A stretch of DNA of 64,000 nt, from assembly GCF_025420485.1 (NCBI RefSeq), contig NZ_JAOEFD010000001.1, positions 310,001-374,000 on the forward strand. Reading direction: 5' to 3'. Shown one piece after another: positions 41,836 through 49,845 of this stretch. The stretch is from Nesterenkonia marinintestina. Lineage in GTDB: Bacteria; Actinomycetota; Actinomycetes; Actinomycetales; Micrococcaceae. Made by a program: the position numbers and the translations under genes. The notes under the pieces are model-generated. The model was not told the DNA's origin. It saw nothing but the letters and a program-made list of their open reading frames with translations, and made no database searches. Positions within the stretch are counted from its first letter, which is position 1, and every line of letters begins with the position of its first letter.

Positions 41836-42747
41836 ATGGAGGTCCGCGAGGCGGAAGCCTTCCTCATGGTGGCCGATGAGCTGCACTTCGGGCGTGCGGC
41901 CGCGCGTCTCAATATGGCGCAGCCCCCATTGAGCCGGCTCATCCGCCAGCTGGAGAGGAAGCTGCGCACGAGGCTCTTCGACCGCAGCACGAGGAGCGTA
42001 GAGATGACGCCGGCCGGTTCGGCCCTCGTCGATCCTGCTAGGCGCCTGGTCGCCGTGTCACGCGAAGCGCAGGAGGCCGTATCGAGTGCCATGAACGGTG
42101 AGACCGGCACCGTGCACATCGGATTCGCCGGCGCTTCGATCAATCGGACGATCGGACAGCTGGCCCGAACGCTGCGTCGGACGCACCCCCGAGTGCTGCT
42201 CGAGTTCCACGGATCACAGTTCTCACCTGCAGGACTCGACCGTGTCTTGGACGGCACACTGGACCTCGCGTTCGGTCGGTGGGACTTCATCCCCGCCACG
42301 CTCGAGTCACACGTCATCGCGCTCGAAACTACCCTGGTCGTTCTGCCGGCTCGCCATCCCCTGGCCGACCAGCCAGAGGTGCGCGTCTCCGACCTCGCCC
42401 ACGAGAACTGGATCACGCTTCCCGGGGGATTCGGCTCCGCCCTGTACAACAGGCTGACCACCCTCACCCGGGGTGCCGGATTCGTTCCGAAGATCACCCA
42501 GACTGCGCCGGACTCGTGGACCCTGGTCATCCTCGTCGCCGCTGAGATGGGCTGCGCGCTGACATTGGACTCCGTCCGAGACAACGTCACCACTCCCGGA
42601 GTCGTCTTCCGGCCGGTCGCGGACCCCCAGGAGCCGCTCGAAGTGCGCATGATCTGGCGACGGGACGATCCGAGCATCGCACTCCGGAACGTCACCGAGG
42701 CGGCGAAGGCCCTGCTGCCGGACCCCCGCATTCAGGAATCGTCGTAG
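41836..42747 (+). CDS. LysR-family transcriptional regulator
   Basis: The 303-residue product has an N-terminal winged helix-turn-helix (EAEAFLMVADELHFGRAAARLNMAQPPLSRLIRQLERKLRTRLF split over about residues 5-50). The effector-binding domain follows, starting near GTVHIGFAGASINRTIGQL. The divergent position beside the CoA-transferase operon is the classic LysR arrangement, and LysR regulators (GcdR type) control glutarate operons in Pseudomonas. ATG at 41836 is chosen for the AGGGAG ribosome site; an upstream frame starts at 41800. The 3' end overlaps the convergent dehydrogenase gene by 16 bp. Confidence 0.9.
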   Translation: MEVREAEAFLMVADELHFGRAAARLNMAQPPLSRLIRQLERKLRTRLFDRSTRSVEMTPAGSALVDPARRLVAVSREAQEAVSSAMNGETGTVHIGFAGASINRTIGQLARTLRRTHPRVLLEFHGSQFSPAGLDRVLDGTLDLAFGRWDFIPATLESHVIALETTLVVLPARHPLADQPEVRVSDLAHENWITLPGGFGSALYNRLTTLTRGAGFVPKITQTAPDSWTLVILVAAEMGCALTLDSVRDNVTTPGVVFRPVADPQEPLEVRMIWRRDDPSIALRNVTEAAKALLPDPRIQESS

Positions 42748-43646
42748 GTGTACCACCCTCGCCCGGTCTTCCGGCCGAAATGACCGGCCTCATAGAGTCG
42801 TCGGACGGCCGGGTGCGGCAGGGCGCCTTCATCGCCGGTCTGTTCGAACTCGGCGAGACGGATCAAATGTACGACGTCGATGCCGACGAGGTCCATCAGT
42901 TCGAACGGGCCCATAGGATGCCGGAGGGCGGTGCGAGCCGCCCTGTCGATGTCCTCCACGTCGGCGACCCCGGCGTCGTGGAGTTCGAGTGCTTCTCGAC
43001 GGATCGCCCCGAGGATTCGGTTCGCGACGAATCCTGGGATCTCTCGGCGGAGCCGCACCCCCGACTTGCCCAATGACCGCACCAGCTCCATCGACGTATC
43101 GACGACGGTCTCCGCAGTGCCGTCATGCGGCACCACTTCGACACACTCCATCACCAGAGCAGGATTGAAGAAGTGCAGGTTCAGCACCCGATCGGGTCGG
43201 GTCGTGCTGTCTGCGAGCTGCGACGAGACGATGTTCGACGAATTGGTCGCCAGGATCGTCCTCCGGGGCGTCTCCCGATCGAGGTCCTCGAAGATCCGCC
43301 GCTTCACCTCCAACGACTCCGCCGCCGCTTCGATGACGAAGTCGCACTCCGACACCGCGGTCGCGCGGTCCGTCGAGAGTCGCAGCCGCTCCATGGCCCG
43401 ATCAACATCATCACGAGCTCTCCGGCCTCGGGAGACGTCTCGATCCATCCGTGACTGCAAGGCATCTCGGGCGCCGTCCAGCAGCTCGTCCGACAGGTCG
43501 ACGAGCGAGGTGCTGTATCCGGCCAGCGCACACACCATGGCGATCTGAGAGCCCATGACTCCGGCTCCCACGACAGCGATCTCTCGCACTTCTCCTGCCG
43601 GCCCTGAACGATGTTCTTCAGCGTGTTTCCGACCTGTCGATGTCAT
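42732..43646 (-). CDS. 3-hydroxyacyl-CoA dehydrogenase (Hbd type)
   Basis: NAD-dependent oxidation of 3-hydroxyacyl-CoA to 3-ketoacyl-CoA. The 304-residue monofunctional protein has the Rossmann loop IAVVGAGVMGSQIAMVCALAGY near residues 23-44, NSSNIVSSQLA, the catalytic His in LHFFNPALVMECVEVV, and PGFVANRILGAIRREAL. The C-terminal domain has PMGPFELMDLVGIDVV. It lies 6 bp after the enoyl-CoA hydratase gene, so the two steps are co-expressed. The size and domain layout match 3-hydroxybutyryl-CoA dehydrogenases rather than the fused FadB type. Confidence 0.92.
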   Translation of the reverse strand: MTSTGRKHAEEHRSGPAGEVREIAVVGAGVMGSQIAMVCALAGYSTSLVDLSDELLDGARDALQSRMDRDVSRGRRARDDVDRAMERLRLSTDRATAVSECDFVIEAAAESLEVKRRIFEDLDRETPRRTILATNSSNIVSSQLADSTTRPDRVLNLHFFNPALVMECVEVVPHDGTAETVVDTSMELVRSLGKSGVRLRREIPGFVANRILGAIRREALELHDAGVADVEDIDRAARTALRHPMGPFELMDLVGIDVVHLIRLAEFEQTGDEGALPHPAVRRLYEAGHFGRKTGRGWYTYDDS

Positions 43647-43652
43647 GGCAAC

Positions 43653-44480
43653 TCACTCCCCCGAACGGTCATGGTGGACGGACAGGAAGTCTGCTCGTCG
43701 CCCCTCCAGGAACGCGCTCGTCCCCTCAGACTTCTCGTCGGTGCTGTAGATCACCGACTGAGCCAACCGCTCCAGCAGCAGGCCCGTCTCCTGGTCGACG
43801 TCGAACCCGCGTCTGATGACTTCGGACGCGAGCTTCACGGCCAGGGGCCCCTTCGCCAGGATCCGAGTCGCTGCGGACTCGGCCGCTGTGATCAGGTCGT
43901 CGGAGGACACGATTTCGGTGACCAGCCCATAGGTGAGGGCCTCCTCACCGGAGACCCGCCTCCCCGTGAGGATCATGTCGGTCGCACGACCGATTCCGAC
44001 CATGCGGGCGAGCCGCTGTGTACCCCCTGCAGCGGGAATGATTCCGAGCCCGGTCTCCAGCAGCCCGAAGACCGCGTCCGTCGAAGCGATCCGCACGTCA
44101 CACGCCAGAGCAAGTTCACATCCGCCCCCGAACGCATAGCCGTTGACGGCCGCGATCGTCGGCTTCGGGAAGGCCTCGATCCTCGAATACAGCCTCTGCA
44201 TCCTCGCCGTGAGCCCGTCGACGGGTCGACGGCGCTCCAGCTCCCGGATGTCCGCACCGGCGACGAAAGCCTTGCTCCCGGCTCCCGTGAAGATCAGGAG
44301 CCGGACTGAGTCATCGTGCTCGAATGCGTCCAACAGCTCTGCCAGACGTGAGAGCACCTCCGCATTCATGGCGTTGTGAACCTGCGGGCGGTTGATCGTC
44401 ACCACCACGATGCCGTCTCGGTTCGCTGTGAGGACCGGGTCCTCAGACTGCTGCACGTCCGCGTCAGCGATTCCGGTCAT
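43653..44480 (-). CDS. Enoyl-CoA hydratase (crotonase family)
   Basis: Hydrates 2-enoyl-CoA to 3-hydroxyacyl-CoA. The 275-residue product has the oxyanion-hole stretch KAFVAGADIRELE, AVNGYAFGGGCELALACD with the first catalytic Glu, and FGLLETGLGIIPAAGGTQRLARMVG with the second Glu, so full hydratase activity is expected. The ATG at 44480 lies 30 bp after the TRAP permease stop, placing it in the transporter operon. Confidence 0.92.
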   Translation of the reverse strand: MTGIADADVQQSEDPVLTANRDGIVVVTINRPQVHNAMNAEVLSRLAELLDAFEHDDSVRLLIFTGAGSKAFVAGADIRELERRRPVDGLTARMQRLYSRIEAFPKPTIAAVNGYAFGGGCELALACDVRIASTDAVFGLLETGLGIIPAAGGTQRLARMVGIGRATDMILTGRRVSGEEALTYGLVTEIVSSDDLITAAESAATRILAKGPLAVKLASEVIRRGFDVDQETGLLLERLAQSVIYSTDEKSEGTSAFLEGRRADFLSVHHDRSGE

Positions 44481-44510
44481 GGGTCGCTCCTCTCGATAGT
44501 CCGTCGACTG

Positions 44511-46541
44511 TCACGATGATGTGTCGGCAGCCTGGGCCGCGGTGCGTCCGCGGAAGAGACTGATCGCGGCCGTCGCGAGGACGACGCCCAGACCGATCAG
44601 CGTCCACGTGGTGCTGGGGAGGAACATGACGAATCCGCCCACGGCCAACGGAACCCGGAGGACAAGCGTCAGGCGCACCTCGGCCAGGCTCAACCACCCG
44701 CTGAACGCACAGGCGAGGGCGAAGACCGCCACGATGCTCGCCAGACCGTTGACGAGGACCTCCCCCGCAGGCGCCTGAGCCACCAGGGCGGGATTGAGCG
44801 CGAACCCGAACGGGACGACGTACTTGACCAGCCCAAGACGCATGGCCTCAACACATGTCGCCATCGCCGGCGCCTTGGAGATCCCGGCGGCTGCGAACGC
44901 GGCCAGTCCGACGGGAGGCGTGATGTAGGAGACGGAGGCCCAATAGATGACGAACAGGTGCGCGGCGATGGGATCGACCCCGAGCTCGATCACGGCTGGA
45001 GCCATCACGATCGCAAGGAAGACGTAGGCCGCCGAGATGGTGAGTCCCATGCCGAGGACGAAGCAGGCGAACGCTCCGGCGATGAGCATCAGCACCACGT
45101 TCTCCCCGACCAGGGCGACGAGATCGCGAGACAGGGAGAGCGCGACGCCGGTCGCAGACAAGCCTCCCAGAATCAGGCCGACACCGGCGATGATGCCGAT
45201 GATCTGAGCCAGGGTCTTTCCCACGTCGAGGGTCATCTCGGTCCATTCCTTCGGTCCGAATCTGACGCTCGGTCGGACCAGAGCGATGACGAGGAGGACC
45301 GCGACCACCCAGAACGGCACCTGAGACTCATTCCCCGTGGTGAAGAGCATGAGAGTCAGAAGGACCAAGCAGCTGAGATAGGGCCAACCGGCGAGGAGTG
45401 CAGAGCCGACCCGGGGCAGCAGGTCCCGTGGCGACCCCCTGAGCCCTCTCATCGCGGCGTAGCCGTCGATCTGGATGAAGATCCCCAGGAAGTACAGGAT
45501 GGCAGGAATTGTGGCCGCGATCAGAATCTCGGTGTAGGAGACACCGACGAATGACACCATGAGGAACGCGGCCGTCCCCATGATCGGTGGGGTGATCGAA
45601 CCCCCGGACGAGGCCGTCGCTTCAACCGCCCCGGCCGTCTTTCGGCTGAAGCCGCTCTTGATCATGGCTGGAATGGTCATCGGACCGGTCGTCAGGACAT
45701 TGGAGACCGCCGATCCGCTCATCATGCCCATAGTGGCCGAGCTCGCCACGGAGACCTTGGCCGACCCCCCACGAAACCGTCCGAACAGGGCGGTCGAGAG
45801 TTCATGGAAGAATTGGGCTCCACCCGTGTGCTGGAGCACGACGCCGAAGAGGAGGAAGCCGACGAGGATGCTTCCTGCGGTCTGCAGGGGCAGACCCAGG
45901 ATCGACTCGTTGCCCATGGCATGCACCTGGGCCAGCGTGGCGACGTCGTACTGGATACCCTCGAGGAATCCGACGGGCAGCTGTCCGGCGGTCACAGGAT
46001 AGATCGACACCAGGAAGGCCAGCACTGCGACGATCCAGCCCGCACCGCGGCGCAGCACCTCGATGATGAGGCCCCAGAGGACGAAGCTCACGACTGTGGC
46101 GAAGGTCGGAGCGACGAAGGCCCAACCGTACTCGTGGATGTCGACGCCGTGGAAGGCGAAGTACGCGGCACACGACACGAACAGAACGATGAGCACCACG
46201 TCGTACCAGGGGAGGCCTCTCCGCACGCCTCCTGTCGCCGCTGTCGCAGATCGTCTGGCCGGCATCACGATGAAGAGGATCGGGATGAAGAGCATGATGA
46301 GCAGATAGAGGAACGTGTTCGTCAGCAGTGCGATGCCGAAGAGGTTCCAGAAGAAGACCTGATTCATCGTCAGGAGCAGTCCCAGCAGCGTGAGACCGAT
46401 CACCGCCCATCGCCAGAACATCGTGAGCCTGGGATTCTCCGACTCCTCCGCCATCAGAGACTGGTCCGGGACGGTGTCGGACGTGTCGGTGCCGTCGGGA
46501 GCGTCGGGCCGCAGTCCGTCGGTCAGGGGCGTGGTACTCAT
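44511..46541 (-). CDS. TRAP transporter permease, fused 4TM/12TM (TAXI type)
   Basis: Ion-driven secondary uptake of an organic acid. The 676-residue protein has about 17 transmembrane segments and combines the small DctQ-like and large DctM-like subunits, as is usual for TAXI TRAP systems. The DctM part has SVASSATMGMMSGSAVSNVLTTGPMTIPAMIKSGFSRKTAGAVEATASSGGSITPPIMGTAAFLM (in pieces, about 270-335). The second half has VSYITPPVGLAAFAAAGI. These are the substrate-gate repeats. The ATG at 46541 overlaps the binding-protein stop by 4 nt. Physical linkage to hydratase and dehydrogenase genes suggests that the imported acid is degraded through CoA thioesters. Confidence 0.92.
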   Translation of the reverse strand: MSTTPLTDGLRPDAPDGTDTSDTVPDQSLMAEESENPRLTMFWRWAVIGLTLLGLLLTMNQVFFWNLFGIALLTNTFLYLLIMLFIPILFIVMPARRSATAATGGVRRGLPWYDVVLIVLFVSCAAYFAFHGVDIHEYGWAFVAPTFATVVSFVLWGLIIEVLRRGAGWIVAVLAFLVSIYPVTAGQLPVGFLEGIQYDVATLAQVHAMGNESILGLPLQTAGSILVGFLLFGVVLQHTGGAQFFHELSTALFGRFRGGSAKVSVASSATMGMMSGSAVSNVLTTGPMTIPAMIKSGFSRKTAGAVEATASSGGSITPPIMGTAAFLMVSFVGVSYTEILIAATIPAILYFLGIFIQIDGYAAMRGLRGSPRDLLPRVGSALLAGWPYLSCLVLLTLMLFTTGNESQVPFWVVAVLLVIALVRPSVRFGPKEWTEMTLDVGKTLAQIIGIIAGVGLILGGLSATGVALSLSRDLVALVGENVVLMLIAGAFACFVLGMGLTISAAYVFLAIVMAPAVIELGVDPIAAHLFVIYWASVSYITPPVGLAAFAAAGISKAPAMATCVEAMRLGLVKYVVPFGFALNPALVAQAPAGEVLVNGLASIVAVFALACAFSGWLSLAEVRLTLVLRVPLAVGGFVMFLPSTTWTLIGLGVVLATAAISLFRGRTAAQAADTSS

Positions 46542-47743
46542 CGGTCGCTCTCCCCACCATTCGATCCGTCATCATCGTCGTCTACTTCGGGCAGGTCGGG
46601 CAGATTGTCCTGCTTCCACGAATACCACTGTCGGGCGACGTCGTCGTCGGTCGCATGATCATCCCAGAAGTCCGGCCAGGCTGATCTCATCAGCTGCTCA
46701 CGCTCCAGCAGAGCATCCTGACGCGCCTGGAGGCTCTCCGACCACCGGTCCGCACGTTCGAAGAACCGCACGGCGCCTTCGTGGAATGGCACGACCATAG
46801 GTGTCATGAGCACTTCGTCCCGATGGAAGTTGTGCGCATCAGGGGTCGCGTCCTTGAAGCTCCCGTAGTTCTCATCGATGTGCTCGAGAAGCGTGAGCAC
46901 CTCATCGGCGGAGCGCTCTTCGAGAGTCGTGAGAGGGATCGAGTACTGCATGTTGACCACGGACTCACCCTCGTCCAGACCTGCGCCGTCGGTGAACGAA
47001 CCGGGTCTGACCATCGGGGCCAGCGTCTCCCAGGTCTCGTAGCGGGACTCGTCGTCGCCGCCGAGGTCGAGCCAGCGGACAGGATACTGACTTGCGAGCT
47101 CCTCGATGTTCGCCCCTACGACGTTCTGATAGAGCGCATCGAGCTGCCCCGATCTCAGTGCATCGATCTGTTCGGCGTAGCTGATGTCGACGAGGTCGAC
47201 GTCGTCAGACGTCAGCCCTCCATAGTTGAGGATCGCTTCGAGCTTGCGGTTCATGGACGTGCTGGCGACGAGTCGGGGATACCGTCGTCCCTCCAGATCC
47301 TCGACCGTCTCGATTCCGCTGTCTTCGAGGACGAGCACCCCATAGTTGCCGGGAGGGGCGAAGATCTGACGGATCGGCTGGGGTCCCCACTGTCCAGAGG
47401 CGAACTCATCATCACCCTCGAATGCATAGAAGTACTCGTCACCTGCCCTCGCGTACTGGGCCGTCTGACTCATGACGGGAGCCAGTCTTCCTATTCCAGT
47501 GTCGCTGGTCATCAGCCGAACCTGCACACCGGACTGTTGGGTCATGGCATTGGCCACAGCCGCCAGGTCGTTGTAGGTGCCGGTCCCCACCCCGTACGTC
47601 GACCACACCATCTGCTCCGGGAGCCCATCCGACCGCACAGACGGCTGACCGCACCCAGCCAGCAGACCGGCCGCCGCCACCGAACCGACGCCGGCCAGGA
47701 ATGATCGCCGGCTGCAGGGCAGGGTCATCGTCGCCTCCATCAT
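46538..47743 (-). CDS. TAXI-family TRAP solute-binding lipoprotein
   Basis: Extracytoplasmic receptor for the fused TRAP permease. The 401-residue product begins with a twin-arginine-type lipoprotein signal: CSRRSFLAGVGSVAAAGLLAGC, with RR at 12-13 and the lipidated Cys31. The mature part carries TAXI features (YGVGTGTYNDLAAVANAMTQQSGVQVRL; binding segment around YAEQIDALRSGQLDALYQ). The end is very acidic. ATG at 47743 has AGGAG 8 bases upstream; the ATG at 47728 is also preceded by GGAGG. It is the first gene of the transport/beta-oxidation operon. The substrate cannot be predicted from sequence. Confidence 0.9.
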   Translation of the reverse strand: MMEATMTLPCSRRSFLAGVGSVAAAGLLAGCGQPSVRSDGLPEQMVWSTYGVGTGTYNDLAAVANAMTQQSGVQVRLMTSDTGIGRLAPVMSQTAQYARAGDEYFYAFEGDDEFASGQWGPQPIRQIFAPPGNYGVLVLEDSGIETVEDLEGRRYPRLVASTSMNRKLEAILNYGGLTSDDVDLVDISYAEQIDALRSGQLDALYQNVVGANIEELASQYPVRWLDLGGDDESRYETWETLAPMVRPGSFTDGAGLDEGESVVNMQYSIPLTTLEERSADEVLTLLEHIDENYGSFKDATPDAHNFHRDEVLMTPMVVPFHEGAVRFFERADRWSESLQARQDALLEREQLMRSAWPDFWDDHATDDDVARQWYSWKQDNLPDLPEVDDDDDGSNGGESDR

Positions 47744-48010
47744 CAGAACTCTCCTGTGCTGACTCCGAACGTGAGCCGCATCACAGGTTCGGATGGGAGT
47801 CAGTCAACCGGTCATACATTCACAGCACCAGCCCTCCGGGCCTTTGATACCTCCAACGCAATAATCCGACATCACCTGCACAATGGCCGACTGCCGTCGA
47901 CCACGCCTGTTGCCTCTGGACATCCGCCCCTGCGACGCTGACCATCACTGCGTACCGACGGCGGCCCGTGCGGACCGGTCGGTCCCTTCGACGTGCAGAG
48001 GAGCGGCTCG
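47744..48010. promoter_or_regulatory. Divergent control region between TAXI operon and acyl-CoA synthetase
   Basis: 267 bp between divergent starts, visibly richer in A+T than the surrounding genes. GACTCCGAAC (47761-47770) is matched by GTTC (47787-47790) plus GGAGTC (47796-47801), an inverted repeat interrupted by five bases in the right arm, which could bind a regulator. No regulator gene lies directly here; the LysR protein encoded 6 kb away is one candidate. Confidence 0.4.
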
Positions 48011-49549
48011 GTGTTCAATCTCGCAATGGTGCTGACCGAATCTGCGGCGAGACACCCCGAGAGACCCGCCGTATTGGACGACGGGCGGGCGTGGACCTTC
48101 TCCGAGTTGGACAGGCGCGCAGACGCCTTCGCCGACTCCCTGCAGTCCGACGGGATTCGCCCGGGAGACGCCGTCGGCCTACAGATGGCGAACGGAGCTG
48201 CATTCGTCATCGCGTACTACGGGATCCTCAGAGCAGGATCGGTCGTCGTACCGGTGAACCCGTTGGCAGTGTCCCGCGAGATCTCACACATCATGAAGTC
48301 GGCCGAACTCCGATCGATGGTCACCGAATCCGAGAACCTCGAGACGGTCCTCCGAGCCGACCCTCAGGGACGCCTCCCCACCATGTTCGTCGCGGGACCG
48401 GCAGACCCACCGACCCGACGCATCAGGTCCTTCGACGAGGCTTCCGCGAAACCTGCCTCGTCCGAGCATCGCCTGCCCGTGATGCGGCCTCTGGACAGTA
48501 CCGCGGCCATCATCTTCACCTCCGGCACGACAGGGGCGCCGAAGGCCGCGGAGCTCACTCACGGAAATCTCCTCAGCAGCTGCACGCATGTCACCAGGGA
48601 CGCGGATGTGCGCGAGGCGGATGTCACGCTGGCCTGCATCCCCCTCTTCCACGTCTTCGGCATGACCGGACTTATGAACACCTCGGTGGCCCAAGGCCTC
48701 CCGCTCGTCACACTGCGTCGATTCTCCCCGGACGACGTGTTCCGACTGATCGAGGAGCATTCCGTCACCCGCACCTCATTCGTGCCGACGATGATCGCCG
48801 AGCTCATCTCTGCCGACCCGCCGGACCGCGACCTCTCCTCTCTGCGCCGAATCACATCGGGCGGCGCACCGCTGGACGTGCAGCACGTGGCAGGGACGGA
48901 GGAGCTGTTCCCTGCGGCCACCCTGCTGGAAGGCTACGGCGCCTCCGAGACGACCTCGTCGATATGCGTCAACCGGGATCGCGGCACTCGGCGTCTGGGG
49001 TCGGTCGGGACGGCGACCTGGGGAACCCAGATCCGCGTCGTCGACGACGACGGTCGTGCGGTCCCGAAGGGAGCCTCCGACATCGGTGAGGTGCAGGTGC
49101 GGGGTCTCACCGTCTTCAGCGGATACCGGGGCGACCCCGAAGCGACGGCCGCCGCCTTCGACGGGGACTGGCTCCGGACCGGCGACCTCGGTCACGTGGA
49201 CTCCGACGGATACCTGTTCCTGTCCGGTCGCCGAAGTGAGCTGATCATCCGTGGCGGGTACAACGTCTATCCGGCAGAGGTGGAGGTCGTCCTGACCAGT
49301 CATCCATCCGTCGCCGAAGCGGCTGTGATCGGTGTCCCCGATGTGCGACTCGGTCAGGAGATAGTCGCCTTCATCGTCACCAGCGCTCAGGTGGAGGCTC
49401 AGGAGCTGGACGCGTTCGCGCGCGAACGTCTCTCCCGCTACAAGTGTCCGCGCGAGATCCGATTCGTCGACGACCTCCCCAAGACTGCGTCTGGAAAGAT
49501 CCGACGTGCAGTTCTGTCGCGTGATGGGAACACCTCGTCTGAGGTCTGA
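48011..49549 (+). CDS. AMP-forming acyl-CoA synthetase
   Basis: Activates a carboxylic acid to its CoA thioester. The 512-residue product has the P-loop IIFTSGTTGAPKAAELTHGN, CIPLFHVFGMTGLM, ITSGGAPLDVQH, LLEGYGASETTSS, WLRTGDLGH, and SGRRSELIIRGGYNVYPAEVE. The A10 lysine lies in LPKTASGKIRR. It resembles medium-chain/short-chain fatty acid and aryl-acid ligases. The GTG at 48011 is preferred because GAGGAG lies 7 bases upstream; an in-frame GTG at 47993 is an alternative. It is divergent from the TAXI TRAP operon and probably activates the imported acid, in parallel with or alternative to the CoA-transferase. Confidence 0.9.
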   Translation: MFNLAMVLTESAARHPERPAVLDDGRAWTFSELDRRADAFADSLQSDGIRPGDAVGLQMANGAAFVIAYYGILRAGSVVVPVNPLAVSREISHIMKSAELRSMVTESENLETVLRADPQGRLPTMFVAGPADPPTRRIRSFDEASAKPASSEHRLPVMRPLDSTAAIIFTSGTTGAPKAAELTHGNLLSSCTHVTRDADVREADVTLACIPLFHVFGMTGLMNTSVAQGLPLVTLRRFSPDDVFRLIEEHSVTRTSFVPTMIAELISADPPDRDLSSLRRITSGGAPLDVQHVAGTEELFPAATLLEGYGASETTSSICVNRDRGTRRLGSVGTATWGTQIRVVDDDGRAVPKGASDIGEVQVRGLTVFSGYRGDPEATAAAFDGDWLRTGDLGHVDSDGYLFLSGRRSELIIRGGYNVYPAEVEVVLTSHPSVAEAAVIGVPDVRLGQEIVAFIVTSAQVEAQELDAFARERLSRYKCPREIRFVDDLPKTASGKIRRAVLSRDGNTSSEV

Positions 49550-49603
49550 ACGAGGGGGCTGACACGGCCCCGGACGTCCCGGCAGAGATCGGACGGAGAG
49601 AAA

Positions 49604-49635
49604 GAAGCACCCCGGACCGTGGTCCGGGGTGCTTC
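49604..49635. terminator. Rho-independent bidirectional terminator
   Basis: GAAGCACCCCGGACC (49604-49618) pairs with GGTCCGGGGTGCTTC (49621-49635) in a 15-bp arm hairpin. On the minus strand the stem is followed by TTTCTCTCC, a U-rich end suited to the tRNA transcript. On the plus strand it lies 55 bp after the acyl-CoA synthetase stop, so it can serve both. Confidence 0.7.
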
Positions 49636-49659
49636 TGAGGTCCTCAGGCAGGACAGCTG

Positions 49660-49743
49660 TGCGCGAGGGGGGACTTGAACCCCCACGCCCGTGAAGGCAC
49701 TGGCACCTGAAGCCAGCGCGTCTACCTATTCCGCCACTCGCGC
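49660..49743 (-). tRNA. tRNA-Leu (anticodon CAG)
   Basis: On the minus strand the acceptor stem GCGCGAG (49743-49737) pairs with CTCGCGC (49667-49661), with discriminator A at 49660. The D arm is followed by the anticodon stem CTGGC/GCCAG with loop TTCAGGT, which gives anticodon CAG. A long variable arm (about TGCCTTCACGGGCG) marks a class II tRNA, and the T arm reads GGGGGTTCAAGTCCCCC. The CCA end is not encoded. It marks the boundary between the acyl-CoA island and the housekeeping genes that follow. Confidence 0.93.
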
Positions 49744-49845
49744 GGGCGTTTCCCGTCGGCCTGGCCGACGAACAACGGAGTCCATCTTAGCCACAGAACT
49801 CCGACCGCGCATAATCACGGAGGGGTGACCCCCGTCTCAGCCGGG

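Noticed and set aside
38873-49743. Integrated mobile element using the tRNA-Leu gene as attachment site
   Set aside because: No integrase, transposase or direct repeat of the tRNA 3' end was found at the other border; kept only as a remark about acquisition.
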